This document shows positions 8,248 through 17,527 of a stretch of DNA of 64,000 nucleotides, piece after piece. The DNA is from Limnobacter sp. CACIAM 66H1 (GTDB taxonomy: Bacteria; Pseudomonadota; Gammaproteobacteria; Burkholderiales; Burkholderiaceae_B). Positions within the stretch are counted from its first letter, which is position 1. The number at the start of each line of letters is the position of its first letter. The stretch is from the NCBI RefSeq assembly GCF_001601825.1, contig NZ_LUJK01000001.1:62001-126000 (forward strand). The letters are read 5' to 3'. The notes beneath the pieces are model-generated. The model was given only the letters and a program-made list of their open reading frames with translations, did no database searches and was not told the DNA's origin. Made by a program: the position numbers and the translations under genes.

Positions 8248-9412
8248 ATTGTTTGCCGCGTTGCTTGTCCACTTCAATTGAGGCAACGCCGCTGGCATTG
8301 TTGCCCCAGCTTCGCCGAATGTAAGTGACCACTGCTGCAATGTCGTTGTTGCTCAGTTCTACACGATAAGGTGGCATGCCATGTGGGTAGGGGGCACCTT
8401 GTGTACTGGGTGAAAAACCGCCATTAAGCACCATTCGTATTGCGTTGACCGGGTTGGGGGCAATCACATTCACATTGCCAGCCAATGCCGGGAACTGATT
8501 CGCTTTGCCTTCGCCCTGTTTGCCATGACATTCTGCGCAGGTGTTGGTGTAAATGTTTGCGCCGCGCACCATCAGGGGTTGCAAGGTACGCTGGCCGAGA
8601 CCGGTTGATTCTTTTTCTGAAGGGGCTTGCGCAGGCAGGCTTTTCAGGTAAACCGCCATGGCTTTGGTGTCGGCAGTCGAGGCAAATTGCAGGCTGTGCG
8701 CAATCACCTCGCTCATTGGGCCATAAGTCGCTGCGTGGCGGTTCATGCCGGTTTGCAAATATTGGGCAATGTCGTCTTCAGTCCATTTTCCCAGCCCGTG
8801 CAGGGGGTGATTATTCAAGGCCGGTGCAAACCAGTTCAGTACTGGAATTGTGGCGCCGCTTAAGTTCAATTTGTCTTTCAGTCCACCCAAGGTATTGCGT
8901 GGTGTGTGGCACGCAGCACAATGGCCCAGGCCGTTGACCAAGTAGGCTCCGCGGTTCCACTGCGCAGTTTGCGTTGTATCGGGTTTGTACTCGCCTTCGG
9001 TGAAATACAAAGCCCGCCAAACTGCCAGCAGTGGGCGTTGATTGAAAGGAAATTGCAACTCAGGCTGCGGTGTTTTTTGGGCAATGGCGGGCAGGCGTTT
9101 TAGATAGGCGAACAAGTCATCCACCTCTGCACGGCTCATTTTGGTGTAGTCGGTGTAGGGAAATGCAGGGTATAGATAATCCCCGTTCTTTGAGATGCCA
9201 CTGTGCATGGCCTTGTAAAAATCGTCGGCAGTCCACTTGCCCAGTCCGTGTTCGGCGTTCGGTGTCAGGTTGGTGCTGTAAATTTTTCCGAAGGGTGTTT
9301 CGATTGCACGCCCGCCGGCATAGGGTTTTTTTGGGGTCGACGGTGTGGCAAGCGGCGCAATTGCCCAGGCGTGCCAAATATGCGCCACGTTTCTCTTGTT
9401 CGGACAACACAT
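8246..9412 (-). CDS. 3' fragment of frameshifted multiheme cytochrome c
   Basis: This frame carries the C-terminal part of a multiheme cytochrome. Real homology starts at about KPYAGGRAIETPFGKIYSTN (near 9325); residues before that in the track ORF are out-of-frame readthrough. Two CxxCH haem sites are visible, CAACHTPRN and CAECHGKQG. The sequence matches the triheme cytochrome subunit of membrane alcohol/gluconate dehydrogenases (AdhB type), whose first haem site lies on the 5' fragment. No start codon or ribosome site supports independent translation. Together the two fragments would form one periplasmic protein of about 630 residues with five haems. Confidence 0.8.
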   Translation of the reverse strand: MCCPNKRNVAHIWHAWAIAPLATPSTPKKPYAGGRAIETPFGKIYSTNLTPNAEHGLGKWTADDFYKAMHSGISKNGDYLYPAFPYTDYTKMSRAEVDDLFAYLKRLPAIAQKTPQPELQFPFNQRPLLAVWRALYFTEGEYKPDTTQTAQWNRGAYLVNGLGHCAACHTPRNTLGGLKDKLNLSGATIPVLNWFAPALNNHPLHGLGKWTEDDIAQYLQTGMNRHAATYGPMSEVIAHSLQFASTADTKAMAVYLKSLPAQAPSEKESTGLGQRTLQPLMVRGANIYTNTCAECHGKQGEGKANQFPALAGNVNVIAPNPVNAIRMVLNGGFSPSTQGAPYPHGMPPYRVELSNNDIAAVVTYIRRSWGNNASGVASIEVDKQRGKQ

Positions 9413-10160
9413 TCAACGCAATCGGCTCGGGCGAGACATTGTTGCTGCCCGGCACTGCTGTGGTGGTGTGTGTGCCGCACTTCAGCGGAAATTGAATGCT
9501 ATTGCTGGGTGCTGCCTTGGGGTTTTCGGGCACGGGCTGTGCTGCAAGGTATGCAGTGGCTGTATTCAATTGCTCAGGGCTGAGAGCTTTCACCAGCGCA
9601 TGCATGCAATCTGGGTCGGCGGCCTGGCGCTGACCGTTGCGCCATTTGCCAAGTTGCGCGTTCAGGTAATCGCGCGGTAAACCCAGCAACCCGGGTGTGT
9701 AGGGTTCAACACCAGTCAATGCTTGCCCGTGGCAGGCTGCGCATGCAGGAATTTTTTTGGATGCAACGCCGTCGAAAACCAGGCGTTTGCCTTGCTCAAT
9801 TTCTGAAGCAGAGGCGGTGCTCTTTGCGGGCGCAGGGTAGGGTGGATTTTGCGCAGCAAAGTACCTCGCCATTTGCTGTAAATAATCATTCGACAGATGT
9901 TGCACAATGCCATTCATGGCAGCGTGTTGACGGCTTCCCTCCCGAAAGGCAATCAGCTGGTTGTACAGATAACCTTCCGGTTTGCCCGCAATACGTGGGT
10001 AGTACCCTTCTGCACTGGCACGTCCTTCAGCGCCATGGCAAGCCACACAGGCTTGAACGCGATTGGCCATGTCGGCTGGGAGGGGTGGTGTACTGCTTTG
10101 TGCGTTCGCTGTAAGCGTGCACAACAGCATGAGGGCGGAGGTGACAACACGGGTGATCAT
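9117..10160 (-). CDS. 5' fragment of frameshifted multiheme cytochrome c
   Basis: This frame starts with a signal peptide (MITRVVTSALMLLCTLTANA). Two cytochrome c4-like haem domains (CVACHGAEG and CAACHGQAL) follow, then the first haem of an AdhB-like triheme module (GNCAACHTVDPKK). After the A7 run the frame turns into nonsense and runs over the 3' fragment. The intact ancestor would be a c4-plus-AdhB fusion moving electrons from a periplasmic dehydrogenase to a terminal oxidase. No dehydrogenase subunit is adjacent. Whether it is a pseudogene, an assembly error or a slippage product cannot be told here. Confidence 0.82.
   Translation of the reverse strand: MITRVVTSALMLLCTLTANAQSSTPPLPADMANRVQACVACHGAEGRASAEGYYPRIAGKPEGYLYNQLIAFREGSRQHAAMNGIVQHLSNDYLQQMARYFAAQNPPYPAPAKSTASASEIEQGKRLVFDGVASKKIPACAACHGQALTGVEPYTPGLLGLPRDYLNAQLGKWRNGQRQAADPDCMHALVKALSPEQLNTATAYLAAQPVPENPKAAPSNSIQFPLKCGTHTTTAVPGSNNVSPEPIALNVLSEQEKRGAYLARLGNCAACHTVDPKKTLCRRACNRNTLRKNLQHQPDTERRTRTGQVDCRRFLQGHAQWHLKERGLSIPCISLHRLHQNEPCRGG
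9326..9332 (-). other. A7 homopolymer at the cytochrome frameshift
   Basis: The coding strand reads GACCCCAAAAAAACCCTATG. Six A instead of seven restores one open frame (DPKK then PYAGG). The run marks the exact break between the two cytochrome fragments. Confidence 0.9.
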
Positions 10161-10216
10161 GACAACTGCTCATATTGAATGTGAAGCAATTATACACCCA
10201 CAATACAAGTGAGCGT

Positions 10217-10507
10217 TTATCTCGATGGGGCAAGCACCCAGGCCAAGACCACGGCCAGCATGGCCGCTGCCATGACCCAAAGCACAAGCCCGAAAGCAAG
10301 TCCCTCAATGGCAGCCAGTGCAGTTGCGCTGAGCAGCAACGCCACAATGCCGGTTGTGCGCCTTGCGCCAACAGACTTGAGGCCCACTGCATTGCAACGC
10401 CCGGCCCAGCGGTGATGATGGCAATGTGCCTGCTGTGAAAGCGCGATCAATAGCAACCCAAAAAAAAGCAGCGAAAAAGCCAGCGCAAGTTGTACCGTTA
10501 GTGGCAT
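10217..10507 (-). CDS. DUF3325 family membrane protein
   Basis: The 96-residue protein has three predicted membrane helices (VQLALAFSLLFFGLLLIAL; TGIVALLLSATALAAIEGLA; GLVLWVMAAAMLAVVLAWV) and a His-rich loop QAHCHHHRW. It matches the DUF3325 family, which accompanies PepSY and DUF3649 proteins next to siderophore receptors. Its ATG overlaps the end of the PepSY gene by 10 bp, so they are translationally coupled. The molecular role is unknown; help with iron release or reduction at the inner membrane is the usual guess. Confidence 0.75.
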   Translation of the reverse strand: MPLTVQLALAFSLLFFGLLLIALSQQAHCHHHRWAGRCNAVGLKSVGARRTTGIVALLLSATALAAIEGLAFGLVLWVMAAAMLAVVLAWVLAPSR

Positions 10508-12135
10508 TGTCCAACCTCGCTGGGCTCAGCATACTTCGCTGTCGCGCTGACTGACAGTTTGTGGGCGGTGAAGACACCGCTTGCAACCATCAGCATTAAA
10601 CCGATGTCGATGGCCAGTGAATTCATATCCCCTTGAGCCATGGCTTGAACCAGCCCACCTGTGTTGATCTGGTTGAGCAACCAGGCCAATGCACACAGGG
10701 CGGTAAATACGACCGTGGGTGGCAGCCATTGGCTGCTACGGTGCGCTTCGGCTTGGTTTTGCAGGTATTTGTATCGGAAGGCACTGACAAAGGCCCAAAC
10801 GATACTGAGTACCCACACGCCATAAAATACCCAGGTCTCGGCAGTGGCCCTGTTCTCGAGGTGATTCGGCAAAAGCTGGTTTGCAACCAGATAGGCGGCG
10901 GTGGCAATCATCATGCCTAGGGTACCTCCCACAGTCAGGGCCTGAACCACAGTGAAGCCTGGCAATTTTTTCTTGTGATGTTGAACACGGCGAGACTCGA
11001 GCCAAAACAAAAAACCAGTGTGAATCATGATGCAACCCAGCAAGCCCCCCACCACATACAGCACTCGAAGTGCAGTGTGGTCAAACTGGATGAAGTGCAG
11101 GCCATTGATCCAGTGCGTGAAGCCCTTGATGGGTTTGGGCTCGTGTGCATGCAGCAGTTCCCCGGTATGCAACAGCATGGTGTCAGCATGTGTGCTCATG
11201 CTGATACTGCGTTCAGGAAACACACGGCGAATTTCAAGTGTGGCGTTGCTGTCGCCCAAGTTTCGAATATTGATTGAATCAGCACGCGCGGTTTCACCCA
11301 GAGCCTGGCTCCAGGCAATTTCCCGCGCTTGAACCAAAGCCGGCACGCTTTTCAGTGCAGCGAGTTGTTGCTCGGCGTCTTCAACAAAACCACTGGGGGC
11401 ATGTTCAAAAAACCACTCATGGCGTTTCTGCGAGGCGGCTTTGTCACCATCAAATGCGGCCAGTGTGGCCCAGGGAAAATAGATGGAAAAAAAGATGAGC
11501 AAACCGGTGAAAGTGATGAGGAAGTGAAAGGGCAATGCCACCACGCTGCTCAGATTGTGCAAGTCGAGCATACTGCGCACGGTGTGCTTTTTGGGGCGAA
11601 ACAAAAAGAACTCAGCCAGCAGTTTTCGGTGAATGACAATGCCGCTGATCAGCAGCGCCATCATGGCCAGTCCGGCAATGCCCAGCAGAAAATAACCTAC
11701 GTTATTCCAGGCAATATTGAATTTGTAGTGAAAGGGAAAAAAGAAACCGCTGCCACCCAAAGTGTGTTCATTGGAGACCACTTTGCCTGTGTCTGGATCC
11801 ATGAAATACGCTTTCAAGGTTCGGTCGGGTTCCACGATCCGAATCAGCGTCATGGGCGTTCTCTCGGTGGGCAAGCGCAATCGAATGTTGTTGGATCCGG
11901 GCGCCAACTCATGGGCCTTCAGCAACACCGTTTCAAGTTGCTCTGGGCTCAGTGTGCAACATTCACCGGCAATGCTGCGGCTTTCCGGGTGCATCCACCG
12001 GTCAAACTCTTTGTCGAACACGGTGAGGGTACCCATCCAGAACACCGCAAACAGCAGAAAGCCGATGAACAGCCCAAACCAGGTGTGAAACCAGGCCATG
12101 TGTTGACGAACGGAAGGTGCTTTCTGCTTACTCAC
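10498..12135 (-). CDS. PepSY-domain iron-uptake membrane protein (PiuB-like)
   Basis: The 545-residue inner-membrane protein has a helix near residues 12-35 (WFHTWFGLFIGFLLFAVFWMG), a large periplasmic PepSY region, and further helices including FHFLITFTGLLIFFSIYF and YVVGGLLGCIMIHTGFLFW. This is the plan of PepSY-associated TM proteins (PiuB, FpvG-like), some of which act in siderophore-iron reduction in the periplasm. It is the third gene of a receptor-DUF3649-PepSY-DUF3325 operon, so a role in processing the receptor's ferric siderophore is likely. Confidence 0.85.
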   Translation of the reverse strand: MSKQKAPSVRQHMAWFHTWFGLFIGFLLFAVFWMGTLTVFDKEFDRWMHPESRSIAGECCTLSPEQLETVLLKAHELAPGSNNIRLRLPTERTPMTLIRIVEPDRTLKAYFMDPDTGKVVSNEHTLGGSGFFFPFHYKFNIAWNNVGYFLLGIAGLAMMALLISGIVIHRKLLAEFFLFRPKKHTVRSMLDLHNLSSVVALPFHFLITFTGLLIFFSIYFPWATLAAFDGDKAASQKRHEWFFEHAPSGFVEDAEQQLAALKSVPALVQAREIAWSQALGETARADSINIRNLGDSNATLEIRRVFPERSISMSTHADTMLLHTGELLHAHEPKPIKGFTHWINGLHFIQFDHTALRVLYVVGGLLGCIMIHTGFLFWLESRRVQHHKKKLPGFTVVQALTVGGTLGMMIATAAYLVANQLLPNHLENRATAETWVFYGVWVLSIVWAFVSAFRYKYLQNQAEAHRSSQWLPPTVVFTALCALAWLLNQINTGGLVQAMAQGDMNSLAIDIGLMLMVASGVFTAHKLSVSATAKYAEPSEVGQCH

Positions 12136-12144
12136 GGCCAGGGT

Positions 12145-12459
12145 TTACCAAGGAAAATAAATCACGATTGCACACAGCAAACCAAACAGCAGCCCTTTGG
12201 CACTTAGCCAGGCCAGGCTGGCTGTGCAGTATATCCACAGCACCCAGCAGGGCATGGCAAGGTAGGCCAGCAGCAGGCTCAGGGTCATGGCTTCGCTTTG
12301 TTCCATGCCAGCTTTGAACAGCAAAATGGCCAAGGCCGCTGCAAACAGATTCGCCAAGGCCAACCCTGCGGGAAAAGCCAGCAGCAGGCAAACAATTTGC
12401 CGACTGCTGATTTTTAGCCAGTGTGTTTTAGAAACGGTAGTTTGCACTGAACACCACAT
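12145..12459 (-). CDS. DUF3649 family small membrane protein
   Basis: The protein is about 104 residues from MWCSVQTTVSK, with three hydrophobic helices (IVCLLLAFPAGLALANLFAAA; TLSLLLAYLAMPCWVLWIY; LLFGLLCAIVIYFPW). The longer track start is rejected because it lies deep inside the receptor gene. The chosen ATG still overlaps the receptor's 3' end by about 32 bp, which suggests translational coupling. Family membership comes from size, topology and position between a siderophore receptor and a PepSY protein. Function is unknown. Confidence 0.7.
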   Translation of the reverse strand: MWCSVQTTVSKTHWLKISSRQIVCLLLAFPAGLALANLFAAALAILLFKAGMEQSEAMTLSLLLAYLAMPCWVLWIYCTASLAWLSAKGLLFGLLCAIVIYFPW

Positions 12460-14560
12460 TGCGTTCGACACCATAGAAACAGTCGCCACGAGACAGGCAA
12501 GTGGAGACATACTCCCGATTGGCCAGATTGGTCGCATTCACTGCGTAGCGCCAATCGCCAGTTTCATACGAGAGCATGGCGTCCAGCAGCGTCACGCTGG
12601 GTGTACGCACGTTGTCGATGCCGTCCCAGGATTCGTCAATGAACCGCAAGCCTGCGCCCCATTGCCAGCCGGGTAAGCCGAGCATGGAAAACTTCTGGCG
12701 TCCCCACACACTCAGCAACTGTTTGGGTACTGTCGCCAGGCGCTTGCCAACGTTGTTGGCGTTGGAGTCTGCGGTTACCTTGGCACTGGTGTAGCTATAT
12801 GCCGCCAAGACATCCACAGTAGGGCTTAAACGGTGGTTGGCCTCCAGTTCAACACCTTTGCTTTCAGCCTCACCCACCTGGATTTGATTGTTGGCTACAG
12901 CGGGGTCGGCGACACGGCGATTGTTTTCGGTGATCTCGAATACCGCGGCTGTGAACAATGAGCGCCCATCGGGTGTTTCATACTTCACGCCTGCTTCGAG
13001 CTGCTCCGCTTGTTGCGGTTTGAATGGACGACCAAAAAAGTCCAGTGTTGTAATCGGGAGGAACGATTCTGAATAACTTAGATACGGCATTGCACCGACA
13101 TTGGTGATGTATCCAATGCTGGCTTTGTAAGATGTCTCCCGGTCGTCGGTTGTCGCAGCCCGATTGTCTGTCTGTGATTTGGCCCAGTCACGTCGGATGC
13201 CCATCGTACCTAGCCAACGTTTGTCGTACTTCAGCTGATGTTGCGCGTAAATACCAGTTTGTCTTTGAAGGGTACCTGCCAAATCACGTTGGGTTGGAGC
13301 GACGAAGTTTCCGTATTGTGGGTTCAGGTAATCGATGGGTTGGGCACTTCCTCCAACACTGTCCGCCCCGCCAAGAGCCACTCGCTGAAAATCGACACCA
13401 ACAATCGTGGTGTTTTCAAATGCGCCATTTGTCCAGTTCGCTTGCAGTTGCGAGTCGCTTGTAAAGCTGTCCGCCACGTTGTATTGGGAAATGGCGACGC
13501 GATTGATCGTACGCCCATCTGAGTTGATGGTTGGGCGACCAACTGTGCCCCTGTTGAATGAGGAGTAAATCGAGTTGTACGACACCGCGCTGTCGCTTTG
13601 TTTCACTTTCTGGCTGAAGGTGAATACATCGTTCAGGCGATGATCAAATTCGAGTCCATATGAGGTTTGCTTGGCCAGGTACAGGTCGAAGCCTGGCTCG
13701 CTGATGAAAGTGTTGGTCGGAATTCGACCGTTTGGCCCTTCGAACCGTGTGCCGATGATCGGGAAAAAGCCCACTGAGGAACCCGATACATCCCGCTGCA
13801 CATTCAAATATGCGGTCAGGCTGGTGTCGGCGTTGGGCCTCCAGGTAATGGCGGGTGCGAACAGGTCTCGATCATCTGGCACAAAGTTCACTTGGGAGTC
13901 GCTGTCGCGAGTCAGTGCGATCATGCGGTACAGCAGGGTGCCGTCCTCATTCAGTGGGCCGGTCAAGTCGAGTGCCAGTTGTTTGCGCCCGTATTCGCCA
14001 AGCTGCACCCCCACTTCACCAGCCTGTTCGCGTTGTGGGCGCTTGCTGACCATATTCACCAGGCCGCCAAAACCACCCTGGCCATACAACACCGATGAAG
14101 GGCCTTTCACCACTTCAACACGTTCCAGGGTAAACGGGTCGGGGCGTACATTGTTGTAAAAACCAAAAAGCTGTTTCAAACCATCCTGGTACTGCACAAA
14201 CGAAGTACCGCGGATAAAAGCCCAGTCGCCGCGATTGTCAAAGCCATAAGAGCCAGCACTTACGCCTGCGGTGTAGCCGAGCGCGTCTTGCAGGGTCAGT
14301 GCACCCTGATCTTCAATGCGGTCGCGTGTAATCACCGAAATGGATTGCTGGGTTTCAACAATGGGAGTGCCGGTCTTGGTCGCAGAAAATGTGCTGTTGG
14401 CTTTGTACCCGTCCACTGGCGCTGAAGGGCTTGGTTCGGCTTGTACCTGCCCCTCTACTTTGACAGCGGGCAGGGTGACGGCGTCTTGGGCGTTTGAAAG
14501 TTGGGGCCAACAAAGGGCAATTGCGCTGATGGCGCAAGGCAGAATTTTTTTCGGGTTCAT
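12428..14560 (-). CDS. TonB-dependent siderophore receptor
   Basis: This 710-residue outer-membrane receptor has a signal peptide (MNPKKILPCAISAIALCWP...SNA), a plug domain (TQQSISVITRDRIEDQGALT; KGPSSVLYGQGGFGGLVNMV) and a barrel ending in an aromatic residue (VVFSANYRF). It belongs to the TonB-siderophore receptor group. It leads the DUF3649-PepSY-DUF3325 operon, an arrangement known around hydroxamate or pyoverdine-type uptake. Ligand identity is not readable. Confidence 0.92.
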   Translation of the reverse strand: MNPKKILPCAISAIALCWPQLSNAQDAVTLPAVKVEGQVQAEPSPSAPVDGYKANSTFSATKTGTPIVETQQSISVITRDRIEDQGALTLQDALGYTAGVSAGSYGFDNRGDWAFIRGTSFVQYQDGLKQLFGFYNNVRPDPFTLERVEVVKGPSSVLYGQGGFGGLVNMVSKRPQREQAGEVGVQLGEYGRKQLALDLTGPLNEDGTLLYRMIALTRDSDSQVNFVPDDRDLFAPAITWRPNADTSLTAYLNVQRDVSGSSVGFFPIIGTRFEGPNGRIPTNTFISEPGFDLYLAKQTSYGLEFDHRLNDVFTFSQKVKQSDSAVSYNSIYSSFNRGTVGRPTINSDGRTINRVAISQYNVADSFTSDSQLQANWTNGAFENTTIVGVDFQRVALGGADSVGGSAQPIDYLNPQYGNFVAPTQRDLAGTLQRQTGIYAQHQLKYDKRWLGTMGIRRDWAKSQTDNRAATTDDRETSYKASIGYITNVGAMPYLSYSESFLPITTLDFFGRPFKPQQAEQLEAGVKYETPDGRSLFTAAVFEITENNRRVADPAVANNQIQVGEAESKGVELEANHRLSPTVDVLAAYSYTSAKVTADSNANNVGKRLATVPKQLLSVWGRQKFSMLGLPGWQWGAGLRFIDESWDGIDNVRTPSVTLLDAMLSYETGDWRYAVNATNLANREYVSTCLSRGDCFYGVERNVVFSANYRF

Positions 14561-14628
14561 GATACTGGATGAAAAAAACGCTGGCTGGCTACTCGTTTTG
14601 CTGGCTTGCGATTGAGGGTGAGAGAAAT

Positions 14629-14814
14629 TTATTTGGTCAAAATCAGTTTGCCTTGGGCGGTAATTCGCAAACGATACTCGGTGTTGTCATGAACAATCGT
14701 CCTTTCTCGACTACCCAAAGGAAACAAGGTTTTGGTGTTCAAAGGTGTTGCGGCTGCCGGCTCAGTCTGGCTTGCGGGCACGGTGCCGGTTTTCAGCGTT
14801 GCTTGGGTGTTCAT
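14629..14814 (-). CDS. hemP: Hemin uptake protein HemP
   Basis: The true product is about 61 residues starting MNTQATLKTG; the track start 36 residues earlier lies over the Fur-like site. The C-terminus holds the HemP signature (LFPLGSRERTIVHDNTEYRL followed by RITAQGKLILTK). HemP/HmuP is a small activator or accessory of haem receptor expression in betaproteobacteria. It precedes the siderophore receptor gene, 68 bp away and on the same strand, and faces the imelysin operon. No haem receptor lies next to it, which is slightly unusual. Confidence 0.9.
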   Translation of the reverse strand: MNTQATLKTGTVPASQTEPAAATPLNTKTLFPLGSRERTIVHDNTEYRLRITAQGKLILTK

Positions 14815-14879
14815 GGTGGCTCTGGATATGTTGAATTGCCTGTATTTGATGTGTCGAAGTGTAATGGATGTTCTTATTA

Positions 14880-14903
14880 ATTGCAAATCATTCTCATTAC
14901 TAT
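14880..14903. promoter_or_regulatory. Shared Fur box between hemP and imelysin operon
   Basis: TTGCAAATCATTCTCATTACTATT lies between the two divergent starts. It has the ATCATTCTCATTA core of Fur boxes, so one site probably controls both directions. Confidence 0.65.
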
Positions 14904-14948
14904 TAACATACAGGCTGTTCAAGATTGATCCAAAGGTTTTATCTCCTC

Positions 14949-16118
14949 ATGATGTATTCGTGGTTCGACGCAACAAAAAAAGGGATGGTTGCTGGCTTGG
15001 CGCTGGCAGTTTGCAATATGGCCGTGGCCGCTCCCACTGATCAAGACGTGGTGAAGGGGTATGGGCAATTGGTGTATGCCAATTACACCGATTCGGTGAA
15101 TGCAGCCCGGCAAATGCAGACCGCCATTGATGCATTTTTGAAAGCACCTTCCCAGGCTGGCCTGGAAGCGGCCAAAAAAGCATGGCTCAATGCGCGCGAG
15201 TTTTACGGGCAAACTGAGGCTTTCCGTTTTTATGGTGGCCCGATTGATGATGAAAACGGGCCTGAAGGGCAAATCAATGCCTGGCCGATGGATGAATCGT
15301 ATGTGGACTATGTGCAAGGCAATGCACGCAGTGGTTTTATCAACAATCCAAAATTCAAGATTACCCGCGATGCCTTGATCGAAGAAAATGAGCGGGGTGG
15401 TGAAGAAAACATTGCCACAGGTTGGCATGCCATTGAGTTTTTGCTGTGGGGTCAGGATTTGAGTGAGAATGGCCCTGGCAAGCGGCCTTACACTGATTAT
15501 GTGAAAGGCAAAGGCCAGAATGCAGAACGTCGCGCTGCTTATTTGCGCGAGGTTACGGCCCTGTTGATCCACGATCTCGAAACAGTGCAATCGGCTTGGG
15601 ATCCGAAGAAGGCAGATAACTTTCGCGCCAGTTTTGAAAAGGATGGCAAGGAATCCATTCGGAAAATCCTGGTGGGTTTGGGTTCACTCTCGCGCGGAGA
15701 GCTGGCCGGTGAACGCCTTGAAGTGGCTCTGTTCAGCCAGGATCAAGAAGATGAACACTCCTGCTTTTCTGACAACACCCATCGCGATGCGGTGACCAAC
15801 GCGCAAGGTATTTTGAATGTGTGGACTGGCACTTACAAACAGGCCGACGGGGCCATGTTGAGGGTGCCTTCACTGGCCGAGTTGGTGGGGGCCCGTGCAC
15901 CCGAAGTTGCGAAGAAAACCACGCAGCAAATCCAGAACTCAGTGGCAGCCGCAAGTGCCATTCAAGCACCCTTTGACCGGGAAATTATTGGTGGTGTAAA
16001 CGCGCCAGGCCCGCAACGCGTGAAAGCCACCGTAGACAGCCTGGTTGAGCAGAGCACCCTGCTGGTTGAATCAGCCAATGCAATTGGCATTACCCAACTT
16101 ACCCTGACCTTGCCCTGA
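14949..16118 (+). CDS. Imelysin-family iron-regulated protein (IrpA-like)
   Basis: The protein is about 389 residues starting MMYSWFDATKKGM with a signal peptide; the track start upstream is a TTG before the AAAGG site. It carries the imelysin (peptidase M75) signature GxHxxE as GWHAIEFLLWGQD and the conserved acidic core FRFYGGPIDDENGPEGQINA. Imelysins such as IrpA and EfeO-related proteins are periplasmic and act in iron uptake; peptidase activity is disputed. Its stop overlaps the next start as TGATG. It is the first gene of a four-gene operon behind a Fur-like site. Confidence 0.9.
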   Translation: MMYSWFDATKKGMVAGLALAVCNMAVAAPTDQDVVKGYGQLVYANYTDSVNAARQMQTAIDAFLKAPSQAGLEAAKKAWLNAREFYGQTEAFRFYGGPIDDENGPEGQINAWPMDESYVDYVQGNARSGFINNPKFKITRDALIEENERGGEENIATGWHAIEFLLWGQDLSENGPGKRPYTDYVKGKGQNAERRAAYLREVTALLIHDLETVQSAWDPKKADNFRASFEKDGKESIRKILVGLGSLSRGELAGERLEVALFSQDQEDEHSCFSDNTHRDAVTNAQGILNVWTGTYKQADGAMLRVPSLAELVGARAPEVAKKTTQQIQNSVAAASAIQAPFDREIIGGVNAPGPQRVKATVDSLVEQSTLLVESANAIGITQLTLTLP

Positions 16119-17527
16119 TGAAAGCAGCTGTTTGTTTGGCAGGGGGAACCCTGTTGTTTGCCGGGGTGGCTTGGGCTGCCGTTGAGGGAATGACTGCGCG
16201 TACAGCCGGGGATGTCACTGTGTTTGCCGATGGTCGAAATGCATTCTCATTTCCCGCCGCGAATTTGCCCGATGAGGAACGAACACGGTTTGCAATTGGC
16301 AATTCGTTTTTCAAGCGCAACTGGGTGCAGGGCCCGGCATCGACCACTGCGCGTGACGGACTGGGCCCGCATTTTATTGCCCGGTCCTGCGGTGGTTGCC
16401 ATGTGCAGGACGGCCGAGGAAAGCCGCCCGAAATTCTGGATCGCTTAAGCACTGAACAACCGGTGGACCTTTTGTTCCGCCTGTCCGTCCCCGGCACCGA
16501 TTCCAAACACGGTGTTGTGCCCGACCCTGTGTATGGCGATCAGTTCAACAACGCTGCCATTGCGGGCGTGAAGCCAGAAGGCAAGGTGCATATTCAAATG
16601 ACAGAGTTACATGGAAAGTACCCGGATGGCACACCCTATGTGTTGAAAAAGCCGAGCTATTCTTTCTCTGATTTGGGTTATGGCCCCATGCACCCCCAGG
16701 TGATGGTGAGCCCGCGAATTGCGCCACAGGTCATTGGCTTGGGCTTGCTGGAAGCGATCGAAGAAAAGGATGTGTTGAACAATGCCAAGCGGCAGGCGGC
16801 ACAGCCCGGCCCAATCAAGGGTGTGCCCAACCGGGTTTGGGATGCGTATGCACAAAAGGACATGTTGGGCCGCTTTGGCTGGAAGGCCAATGTGGCTACG
16901 CTGGCGCACCAAACCGGCGGCGCTTTTCTGGGCGACATTGGCATCACCAGCAGTTTGTTTCCTGCCGAGAATTGCACACCGGCCCAGAAAGACTGTGTGC
17001 AGGCACCCAACGGTTCCGAGAACGGCGAGCCTGAACTCAGCGACAAACTGTTCAACGAGATTGTGTTTTATCAAGCCGTGTTGGCACCACCCGCTCGTCG
17101 CAATGTGAATGATGCACAGGTGTTAAAGGGTCAGAAGTTGTTTGAGCAAGCGCAGTGTGCTGTGTGCCATCGCCCTTCCTACACCACAGGCAAAGTGCCT
17201 TTCCCGGCTTTGAGCAGCAAAGCGTTGGAAGGACAGGAAATTTGGCCCTACACCGATTTGTTGTTGCATGACATGGGCGAAGGCCTTGCGGATAACCGTC
17301 CCGATTTCAAAGCCAATGGCCGTCAGTGGAAAACACCGCCGCTGTGGGGTATCGGGCTGATTCCTGATGTGAACAACCACATGCGTTTGTTGCACGATGG
17401 CCGCGCCGATGGCGTTGAAGAAGCCATTCTCTGGCACGGCGTTGAAGCCGAGCAAAGCAAGAAACGCTTCATGAATTTTTCGGCTGAAGATCGTGCAGCA
17501 CTGATTCGTTTTGTGGAGTCTTTGTAA
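16118..17527 (+). CDS. Di-heme oxidoreductase family protein (DUF1111)
   Basis: The 469-residue secreted protein (signal peptide to about residue 21) has two CxxCH haem sites, CGGCHVQDG near 91-95 and CAVCHRPSY near 346. The family is distantly like MauG and bacterial cytochrome c peroxidases. In imelysin operons it is thought to handle redox steps of iron or haem uptake; the substrate is not established. Start and stop overlap both neighbours by one or two bases (TGATG and TAATG), showing tight co-translation. Confidence 0.9.
   Translation: MKAAVCLAGGTLLFAGVAWAAVEGMTARTAGDVTVFADGRNAFSFPAANLPDEERTRFAIGNSFFKRNWVQGPASTTARDGLGPHFIARSCGGCHVQDGRGKPPEILDRLSTEQPVDLLFRLSVPGTDSKHGVVPDPVYGDQFNNAAIAGVKPEGKVHIQMTELHGKYPDGTPYVLKKPSYSFSDLGYGPMHPQVMVSPRIAPQVIGLGLLEAIEEKDVLNNAKRQAAQPGPIKGVPNRVWDAYAQKDMLGRFGWKANVATLAHQTGGAFLGDIGITSSLFPAENCTPAQKDCVQAPNGSENGEPELSDKLFNEIVFYQAVLAPPARRNVNDAQVLKGQKLFEQAQCAVCHRPSYTTGKVPFPALSSKALEGQEIWPYTDLLLHDMGEGLADNRPDFKANGRQWKTPPLWGIGLIPDVNNHMRLLHDGRADGVEEAILWHGVEAEQSKKRFMNFSAEDRAALIRFVESL

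Noticed and set aside
9326-9332. Programmed ribosomal frameshift in the cytochrome gene
   Set aside because: Restoring the frame needs loss of one base (+1), whereas A-run slippery sites usually give -1; no stimulatory structure was seen. Transcript slippage or sequence error remains open.
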